Source of the DNA: Rubrobacter sp.
GTDB taxonomy: Bacteria > Actinomycetota > Rubrobacteria > Rubrobacterales > Rubrobacteraceae
DNA: 10,197 bases
Direction: 5' to 3'
Assembly: GCA_013817025.1 (NCBI GenBank)
Contig: JACDDK010000026.1
Span: 1 to 10,197 of the forward strand
Part shown: positions 1-5,012 of the stretch, one piece after another
How the letters are laid out: every line of letters starts with the position of its first letter
How positions within the stretch are numbered: the stretch's first letter is position 1
Notes under the pieces: model-generated
Told to the model about the DNA's origin: nothing
The model's input: only the letters and a program-made list of their open reading frames with translations
Database searches by the model: none
Made by a program: the position numbers and the translations under genes

Positions 1-1
1 G

Positions 2-58
2 GGTGAGGGGAGCACGTTCTTCTTCACCCTGCCGGTAAGAGGAGATCAACGGAGGTGA
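2..58 (+). CDS. Sensor histidine kinase, C-terminal end only
   Basis: An open frame enters from the left edge and ends at TGA 56-58. The visible 18 residues contain GEGSTFFFTLPV, which matches the G2 box and last strand of the HATPase_c (Bergerat-fold) ATP-binding domain of histidine kinases (typical form GxGSTFxFTLP). The sensory part lies outside the window, so its signal is unknown. The stop overlaps the GTG start of the following response regulator, which suggests translational coupling and that the two form a kinase-regulator pair. Response regulators of the Rcp1 type often follow phytochrome-like kinases, but nothing visible here shows that this kinase is a phytochrome. Confidence 0.8.
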   Translation, partial: GEGSTFFFTLPVRGDQRR

Positions 59-513
59 GCGGAGTCCCGAACAAATCGCCTATAGACGTACTGCTGGTCG
101 AGGACAACCCCGGCGACGCCCGGCTGGCGAAGGAAGCCCTCAAGGAGGGCGCTTCCAAGTTAGACTACCGCCTGCACCACGTAAAGGACGGCGTGGAGGC
201 GCTGGACTTTATGTTTCGCAAGGGAGATTACGCCACGGCGGTGCGCCCGGACATCGTGCTCTTGGACCTGAACCTGCCACGCAAGGATGGCCGCGAGGTG
301 CTGGCCGAGATAAAGGAGGACGACAACCTCAAGCTCATCCCGGTCCTCATCCTGACCACATCTCAGGCCGAGCGCGACATCCTCGACACCTACAGCTTGC
401 ACGCCAACGGATACGTCTCCAAACCGCTGGACCTCGACGAATTCGCGAGCGTCGTCGCGTCCATTCAGGATTTCTGGTTCACGACCGCGAAGCTTCCGCA
501 GGAAGATAAGTAG
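55..513 (+). CDS. Single-domain response regulator, Rcp1-like
   Basis: A 152-residue stand-alone receiver (REC) domain with no output domain. The receiver core is complete: acidic pair E16-D17, phospho-acceptor D71 in LLDLNLP, T101 in LTTS and K123 before P124. The LLDLNLPRKDGREVL block, the ILTTS strand and the C-terminal FW pair are typical of the Rcp1/CheY-like family that takes phosphate from phytochrome-like or PAS kinases. The GTG start at 55 has a Shine-Dalgarno (AAGAGGAG, 37-44) ten bases upstream and overlaps the kinase stop, so both genes are one transcript. It probably relays phosphate, or works by protein contact with the next gene's product; the partner is inferred. The next gene starts only 6 bases after this stop. 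Residues 15-24 are encoded by DNA identical to part of the next gene (see the repeat entry). Confidence 0.9.
   Translation: MSGVPNKSPIDVLLVEDNPGDARLAKEALKEGASKLDYRLHHVKDGVEALDFMFRKGDYATAVRPDIVLLDLNLPRKDGREVLAEIKEDDNLKLIPVLILTTSQAERDILDTYSLHANGYVSKPLDLDEFASVVASIQDFWFTTAKLPQEDK
97..127 (+). repeat. 31-bp perfect direct repeat shared by the two receiver genes (other copy 565-595)
   Basis: Bases 97-127 and 565-595 are identical over 31 bases and lie in the same reading frame. Both encode VEDNPGDARL around the acidic pair of the receiver domain. Identity includes third codon positions, while the rest of the two receivers has clearly diverged. Strong GC-rich codon preference on a conserved motif could produce this, as could local gene conversion. 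Confidence 0.9.
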
Positions 514-519
514 AGACGC

Positions 520-2253
520 GTGGAGCGACTCGAGACCCGGCGGATGACCTTTCGCGTGCTTCTCGTCGAGGACAACCCCGGCGACGCCCGGCTGGTCGAG
601 CTGCTGCTCTCAGAGGTGGGTTCGGCGGCGTTCGAGATCTCGCACTCCGACACCCTCGGGGAGGCCCTGGAGCTGCTGAAAGCCGAAGAATTCGACGTGG
701 CGCTCGTGGACCTCTCGCTCCCCGACGCTAGCGGTCTGGACTCCGTCAAGGCCATGCAGGGCGCCGTGCCCTACCTGCCGGTCGTGGTCCTCTCCGGGAC
801 GGCTGACGAGGAGGTCGCGGTCGAGGCCATAAGCGGCGGCGCGGAGGACTACCTGGTAAAGGGTCAGGGGGACGGTGCCCTCATCTCGCGCGCCATCCGC
901 TACGCTATCGAGCGGAAGAAGGCTGAGGAGCGGCTCTTCTACCTCTCCCAGCACGACGCGCTCACGGGCCTCGCCAACCGGGCGCTCTTCCAGGATCGCC
1001 TCGGACACGCGGTGGCTCGGGCCGAGCGCGAGGGAGAGGCGGTGGCCTTGATCTCCGTGGACTTGGATCACTTCAAGGACTTCAACGACGCCCTCGGCAA
1101 CCGCTTCGGGGACGAACTGCTCAAGACCGCGGCGGGCCGGCTCAAGGAGTGTGTGCGCGAAGGGGATACCGTCGCCCGGCTGGGCAGCGACGAGTTCGGC
1201 GTCATCCTGGAAGATGTGTCGGATGTGCCGTTCGTGGTTTCCGTGGCTCGCAGGATCTCCGAGGTGCTCTCACGCCCGTTCGAGGTCCGTGGGGAGGAGA
1301 TGATCATGTCCGCCGGCATGGGCATCGCCATCTGTCCCCCATCCAAGCCGGAGAGGTTGGTCCGGGAGGCGAGCGCGGCCCTCCAACGCGCCAAGTCCGC
1401 CGGAACCGGCGAATATCGCTTTTTCTCCTCTGAGATGAACGTAGAAGCCTTCGAGCAACTCGCCTTCGAGAGCAGCCTGCGCCTGGCTCTGGAGCGCGGG
1501 GAGTTCGAACTGCACTACCAGCCGCAAGTGGAGCTCTCGACCGGGCGGATCGTCGGAGCCGAAGCACTGCTGCGCTGGAACAGGCCGGGATTGGGGTTGA
1601 CGCCCCCGTCCAAAGTCATCCCCGTTTTGGAGCGTAACGGCATGATCCTGGCGGTCGGGGCGTGGGTGATCGAGACCGCCTGCGAGCAGTCCCGCGCCTG
1701 GCGCGATCAAGGTCTGCCACCTTTGCGGATGGCCGTAAACCTATCCCCCAAACAGTTTGCGCAGCCAAACTTGAGCGAGGTCATCTCCAAAGCTCTGGCG
1801 CGTGCGAGCCTCGCTCCAGAGGACCTGGAGCTTGAGATCACCGAGAGTCTGCTCATGGACGATACCGAAGAGAGCGAGACGAAGCTCAAAGTCATCAAGG
1901 CCGAACGCGGCGTCCGCGTCTCCATCGACGATTTTGGCACCGGCTACTCCTCTCTGGCCTACCTGAAGCGTTTTCCTCTGGACGTCCTAAAGGTGGACCG
2001 CTCGTTTATTTGGGATTTGACCGAGGAGGCGGACGACGCCTCCATCGTGGCGGCCATTATCGGCCTCGCGCACAACCTGCGCCTGAAGGTGATCGCCGAG
2101 GGCGTCGAAACATCGGCTCAACTCGACTACCTGCGCCGGCAGGGCTGCGACGAGGCTCAGGGCTACTATTTCAGCCGCCCGATCTCCGCCACCGATTTCG
2201 CCCGCCTCCTCGAAAGCGACGAAACCCCCTTCGACACCAACCCGACGAACTAA
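520..2253 (+). CDS. Response regulator with GGDEF and EAL domains (cyclic di-GMP turnover)
   Basis: A 577-residue cytoplasmic protein: receiver (about 10-133), GGDEF (about 140-302), EAL (about 312-567). The receiver has E17-D18, phospho-site D64, S92 and K114. The GGDEF domain has metal Asp D181, GTP-contact residues N189 and D198, and an RxxD inhibitory site (R213-D216) exactly five residues before the signature. The signature itself reads GSDEF (222-226), and the usual LGH is LGN (192-194). The EAL domain looks catalytically complete: E348 (AEALLRW), N407, E439, D470-D471, K491, E527, Q547 and an intact DFGTGYSSL loop. Phosphodiesterase activity is therefore likely; cyclase activity is uncertain. 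Phosphorylation by the upstream kinase probably controls it. The GTG at 520 gives the longest form with only a weak, distant Shine-Dalgarno. ATG 544 (MTFRVLL) starts just before the receiver and is a good alternative. Confidence 0.92.
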   Translation: MERLETRRMTFRVLLVEDNPGDARLVELLLSEVGSAAFEISHSDTLGEALELLKAEEFDVALVDLSLPDASGLDSVKAMQGAVPYLPVVVLSGTADEEVAVEAISGGAEDYLVKGQGDGALISRAIRYAIERKKAEERLFYLSQHDALTGLANRALFQDRLGHAVARAEREGEAVALISVDLDHFKDFNDALGNRFGDELLKTAAGRLKECVREGDTVARLGSDEFGVILEDVSDVPFVVSVARRISEVLSRPFEVRGEEMIMSAGMGIAICPPSKPERLVREASAALQRAKSAGTGEYRFFSSEMNVEAFEQLAFESSLRLALERGEFELHYQPQVELSTGRIVGAEALLRWNRPGLGLTPPSKVIPVLERNGMILAVGAWVIETACEQSRAWRDQGLPPLRMAVNLSPKQFAQPNLSEVISKALARASLAPEDLELEITESLLMDDTEESETKLKVIKAERGVRVSIDDFGTGYSSLAYLKRFPLDVLKVDRSFIWDLTEEADDASIVAAIIGLAHNLRLKVIAEGVETSAQLDYLRRQGCDEAQGYYFSRPISATDFARLLESDETPFDTNPTN

Positions 2254-2277
2254 CCGTTCGGATCCGGGTCCGCCCGG
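2246..2277 (+). terminator. Possible terminator hairpins at the end of the signalling operon
   Basis: Two short stems follow each other. CGAAC (2246-2250) pairs with GTTCG (2256-2260) around a 5-base loop that contains the TAA stop 2251-2253. CCGGG (2264-2268) pairs with CCCGG (2273-2277) around a 4-base loop. There is no T-run, so intrinsic termination is unproven. Position between two transcription units is the main support. Confidence 0.25.
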
Positions 2278-2283
2278 CCCGAA

Positions 2284-2292
2284 TGGTACAAT
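2284..2292 (+). promoter_or_regulatory. Extended -10 promoter for surE operon
   Basis: TGGTACAAT fits the extended -10 form TGnTATAAT with one mismatch in the hexamer. No good -35 lies 16-18 bases upstream. Predicted transcription start is near 2299, giving a leader of about 36 bases before surE ATG 2335. Confidence 0.45.
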
Positions 2293-2334
2293 TCCACGCT
2301 CTCAAGCATTGGAAATCAATTGGAAGCGGGGAAG

Positions 2335-3153
2335 ATGCGAATAGTCCTGACCAACGACGACGGAATAGACGCGCCGGGCCTTCTGGCCGCGCGGCAGGCG
2401 CTGGAGCGCATCGGAGATGTGCTCACCGTCGCCCCGGACCAGAACCGATCCGGCGTGGGCCGCAGCATCACGTTCGGTCGCTCCATCCGCGTCGAGAAGC
2501 GCGAGATGGCCGACGGCGGAACGGGCTACGCCTGTAGCGGCACACCCGTGGACTGCGTGCGGCTCGTGGCCCTGGGCCTTATGGACTTCGAGCCCGACAT
2601 CGTGGTCTCCGGCATCAACCACGGCGAGAACCTCGGCGACGACATCACCTACTCGGGGACCGTCGCCGCCGCCTTCGAGGGCATCGTAATCGGCGTCCCC
2701 GGTATCGCCATCTCCCTTTCCATAGACCGCCCCTGGCACGAGACCGCGCAGGAGCAGACGGACATGAACGGGAAGCTCCACTTCGAACCGGTGGCCGAGT
2801 TCGCCGCCCGGCTCACCAAAATAGCCTTGAAAGGGCTGCCAAAGGGCCGCATCTTGAGCGTCAACGCTCCGAACCTGCCGGAAGGCGAAGTCAAGGGTGC
2901 CCGGATCACCAGGCTCGGGCGCAGGTTCTATCAGGATGAGTTGGTGGAGGTGCGCGACGAGGAGGGGCGCCTAGCCTACGACATCTACAATAATCCGCCC
3001 GGCCACCACGAAGAGGAAGGCACGGACTTCGCGGCCATAAAGAACTCGGAGATCAGCGTGACCCCCATCCACCTGGAGCTTACGGATACCGCTGGCATGG
3101 AGGAGCTTGACGACTGGGACGTAAACGGCATCTTCGAAAACGGAGTCCGCTAA
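2335..3153 (+). CDS. surE: 5'/3'-nucleotidase SurE
   Basis: SurE is a metal-dependent nucleoside monophosphatase linked to stationary-phase and stress survival. The N-terminus MRIVLTNDDGIDAPG holds the metal-binding pair D8-D9. S39 (RSG) and N95 (SGIN) complete the metal site. The SGTPVDCV block and the GDDITYSGTVAAAFEG helix are family hallmarks. At 272 residues it is slightly longer than the usual 250-260. A TTG at 2320 would add five residues (MEAGK), but ATG 2335 begins exactly at the conserved strand and has GGAAG (2322-2326) eight bases upstream, so I prefer it. Its TAA is followed with no gap by the ATG of the HAD phosphatase, so the two genes are co-transcribed and probably coupled. 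Confidence 0.95.
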   Translation: MRIVLTNDDGIDAPGLLAARQALERIGDVLTVAPDQNRSGVGRSITFGRSIRVEKREMADGGTGYACSGTPVDCVRLVALGLMDFEPDIVVSGINHGENLGDDITYSGTVAAAFEGIVIGVPGIAISLSIDRPWHETAQEQTDMNGKLHFEPVAEFAARLTKIALKGLPKGRILSVNAPNLPEGEVKGARITRLGRRFYQDELVEVRDEEGRLAYDIYNNPPGHHEEEGTDFAAIKNSEISVTPIHLELTDTAGMEELDDWDVNGIFENGVR

Positions 3154-3801
3154 ATGCTAACCGCCGCACTCTTCGATTTCGACGGGACCCTCGTGGACAC
3201 GACCGAGCTGATCTACCAGTCCCTAAAACACGCTACCGGTGAAGTCTTGGGCCGCGACGACATCTCCCGTGAAGTCCTCATGCAAAACGTCGGCCAGCCC
3301 ATGCCGCGTCAGATGGAGCTTATAGACCCCGAGCATGTCGCCGCCCTCCTGGAGTCCTACCGCGCCTACAACGAACGGGAACACGAGACCTTCATAAGGG
3401 ACTTCCCGAACGTGGACACGTCCCTTGCCCGCCTACGGGACGCCGGTGTGAAAGTGGTCGTCGTCACCTCCAAGAGCCGGACCGCCGTGGAGATGGCCCT
3501 CGAATCCTTCCCGGCCCTCCGTCACGTAACCGACACCTTCGTAACGATGGAGGACACCACCGAGCACAAGCCCAACCCGGAGCCCCTCTGGAAGGGCCTG
3601 GAGCTACTCGGCGACGTTCCCAGGGAGAAAGCCGCCTATATCGGGGATTCCCCCCATGACGTAGCCGCCGCCAAAGCCGCCGGCTTGCGGAGCGTAGGCG
3701 TAAGTTGGGGCGCGTTCTCCGAGGAAGCATTGCGCGCCGCGAGCCCCGGCCACCTCGTTCCCGACCTCGATGCGGCGGTGGACGTGTTGCTCACGCTGTA
3801 G
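3154..3801 (+). CDS. HAD-superfamily phosphatase, PpaX/phosphoglycolate phosphatase-like
   Basis: A 215-residue haloacid dehalogenase-family hydrolase. All four HAD motifs are visible: motif I LFDFDGTLVD with nucleophile D8 and acid D10; motif II T105/S106 in VVTSKS; motif III K139 in HKPNP; motif IV GDSPHD with D165 and D169. The insert between motif I and II is a helical C1 cap, as in pyrophosphatase PpaX and phosphoglycolate phosphatase Gph. Substrate cannot be fixed from sequence: inorganic pyrophosphate, phosphoglycolate or a sugar phosphate are all possible. The ATG directly abuts the surE stop, with GGAG (3142-3145) eight bases upstream inside surE. Pairing with a nucleotidase suggests phosphate or nucleotide housekeeping. 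It is convergent with the aminotransferase gene, with only 17 bases between the stops. Confidence 0.9.
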   Translation: MLTAALFDFDGTLVDTTELIYQSLKHATGEVLGRDDISREVLMQNVGQPMPRQMELIDPEHVAALLESYRAYNEREHETFIRDFPNVDTSLARLRDAGVKVVVVTSKSRTAVEMALESFPALRHVTDTFVTMEDTTEHKPNPEPLWKGLELLGDVPREKAAYIGDSPHDVAAAKAAGLRSVGVSWGAFSEEALRAASPGHLVPDLDAAVDVLLTL

Positions 3802-3812
3802 CTACCGCCGCA

Positions 3813-3834
3813 GGTGGCTTACAATTCCGCCACC
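3813..3834. terminator. Hairpin between convergent genes, possible bidirectional terminator
   Basis: GGTGGC (3813-3818) pairs perfectly with GCCACC (3829-3834) around a 10-base AT-rich loop. It lies 11 bases after the HAD stop. The loop contains the stop codon of the minus-strand aminotransferase (3819-3821). The only T-rich part is in the loop, so strength is uncertain. Confidence 0.4.
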
Positions 3835-4934
3835 GCCCGCGCCAGCGCCTCTAGCTCCTCTTCGGTGTTGAACAGGTGCGTGCTGATGCGGACGTAGGGG
3901 TTCGGGTCGGGGATGAAGCGAACCACGAACCGCTGTTCCAGAAGCCGCTCGACGGCTTTCTTCGCCACTACGCCCTCTATCTCGAAGCTCACCAACCCGG
4001 ATTGCGCGGGGCGGGGTGAGCGGATGGTGATTCGCGGCAACTCCGAGATCAGGTCCATAAGCAGGTCGGCGCGGCGGCGTATCTCCGCGAAGCCTTCTTC
4101 CCCACGCTCGTGGGCGGCGTCCGCGGCGGCGGCGAAGCCCGCCGCCAGGGTCGGGCTCACCGTCGAAGCCTCGAAGCGTCGGGCGTCGGGGCGCAGATCG
4201 TAGTCGCCGTTTATGTCGAACGGTGTGGCCTCGGAGACGGAGGCGTAGCCTACGTTTGGGCTATGGGCCGGAAGACCTGGGCGCACGTGGAACGCGCCGA
4301 TACCTTCGGGGCCGAGCACCCACTTGTGGCCGGTAAAGGCGTACATGTCGGCACCCGTGGCTGGGATGTTCACGGGGATGTTGCCGACGGATTGCGCGCC
4401 GTCCACGAGGGTCAGGACGCCGCGCTCCCTTGCCAGGGTGCAGATCTCCGTTAGCGGCAGCACTTCGCCCGTGGTCCAGTCGACGTGCGAGAGCGAGATC
4501 AGGCGCGTCCTCGGCGTCAAGGCCGCCGCTATCTTCTCCGGCGTCACCGGCGGCGCGACGAGCGTCGTTTCCACCCCGAATCTTCTCTTCAGCGCGTGGA
4601 TCGGGACGAGGCAGCCGGGGTGCTCGGTCGTCGTGGATACGACGGCGTCGCCGGGTTTCCAGTCGATGGCGTAGTACCCGAGGTTCATGCCGTGGGTGGT
4701 GTTCTGGGTGAGGGCCACGTCGTTCGACTCCGCGCCGACGAGCCGGGCGGCGGCTTCGCGGGCGCGGGCGTTCGCCTCGGCCTGGCGCACGAAGAGACCG
4801 ATTCCCTCGCGGTAGATGGAGCCAAAGAACAAGTCGTCGGCGGCGCGCATGGCCGAGATCGTCTCGTGCGACGGTGGACCGGATCCGCCGGAGTTCAGGT
4901 ACACGAAATCGTTGCCGTCGAAGGCGGGGAACAT
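3819..4934 (-). CDS. Class V aminotransferase-like PLP enzyme
   Basis: A fold type I PLP enzyme of the class V aminotransferase / cysteine desulfurase family, 371 residues from ATG 4934. Cofactor-binding landmarks are present: H105 in TEHPG, D178 and Q181 in VDGAQS, and Schiff-base lysine K204 in TGHKW. R349 in PYVRIS fits the substrate-carboxylate region. The SufS/IscS catalytic cysteine is absent from the expected C-terminal loop (VVRFIPDPNPYVRIS), so it is unlikely to be a persulfide-forming desulfurase. It resembles the isopenicillin N epimerase-like and EgtE-like branch; the substrate is unknown. The frame stays open upstream to GTG 5021, but that would run through the divergent promoter and into the PBP gene. 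Similarity to the family begins at FVYLNSGG just after ATG 4934. No Shine-Dalgarno sits near this ATG; the nearest is AGGAGG, 33 bases upstream. Confidence 0.88.
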   Translation of the reverse strand: MFPAFDGNDFVYLNSGGSGPPSHETISAMRAADDLFFGSIYREGIGLFVRQAEANARAREAAARLVGAESNDVALTQNTTHGMNLGYYAIDWKPGDAVVSTTTEHPGCLVPIHALKRRFGVETTLVAPPVTPEKIAAALTPRTRLISLSHVDWTTGEVLPLTEICTLARERGVLTLVDGAQSVGNIPVNIPATGADMYAFTGHKWVLGPEGIGAFHVRPGLPAHSPNVGYASVSEATPFDINGDYDLRPDARRFEASTVSPTLAAGFAAAADAAHERGEEGFAEIRRRADLLMDLISELPRITIRSPRPAQSGLVSFEIEGVVAKKAVERLLEQRFVVRFIPDPNPYVRISTHLFNTEEELEALARAVAEL

Positions 4935-4967
4935 GTCACGGGAAAGATGTGTGCGCCGGATGTGGGG

Positions 4968-4973
4968 CCTCCT
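4968..4973 (-). promoter_or_regulatory. Strong Shine-Dalgarno (AGGAGG) with no start codon at normal distance
   Basis: The minus strand reads AGGAGG here, upstream of the aminotransferase. At 5-10 bases downstream there is no ATG, GTG or TTG in any frame; the in-frame codon at 4961 is ATC. The first plausible start, ATG 4934, is 33 bases away. It could serve a non-canonical start, act through folding of the leader, or be chance. Confidence 0.4.
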
Positions 4974-4997
4974 GTCGGGGAACGCTTGGCTATCTTG

Positions 4998-5003
4998 TAT
5001 AAT
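4998..5003 (+). promoter_or_regulatory. Consensus -10 box (TATAAT) of the PBP gene
   Basis: A perfect TATAAT lies 9 bases before ATG 5013. A start site in the usual 6-9 base range falls between about 5010 and the ATG itself, so the mRNA would have almost no leader. No convincing -35 is seen at 16-18 bases. Confidence 0.6.
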
Positions 5004-5004
5004 A
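4999..5004 (-). promoter_or_regulatory. Possible -10 box (TATTAT) of the aminotransferase gene
   Basis: The complementary strand of the PBP -10 reads TATTAT, five of six matches to consensus. Transcription would start near 4992 and give a leader of about 58 bases that contains the AGGAGG at 4968-4973. No clear -35 is seen. Confidence 0.3.
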
Positions 5005-5012
5005 GCGTCTCT

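Larger units (their letters stand above)
4989..5006. repeat. Inverted repeat across the divergent -10 boxes
   Basis: GCTAT (4989-4993) and ATAGC (5002-5006) form an inverted repeat with an 8-base centre. It covers the -10 boxes of both the PBP gene and the divergent aminotransferase, a position suited to an operator. The arms are short and may be chance. Confidence 0.3.

Noticed and set aside
2010..2537. 175-codon plus-strand frame bridging the GGDEF-EAL gene and surE
   Set aside because: Arg-rich translation without a domain, overlapping two well-supported genes and a promoter.
4485..5012. Open frame extending the PBP gene 176 codons upstream
   Set aside because: It runs antisense through the aminotransferase gene, has no domain similarity and would cross the TATAAT promoter. 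The PBP N-terminus with basic patch and membrane helix begins at 5013 or 5037.
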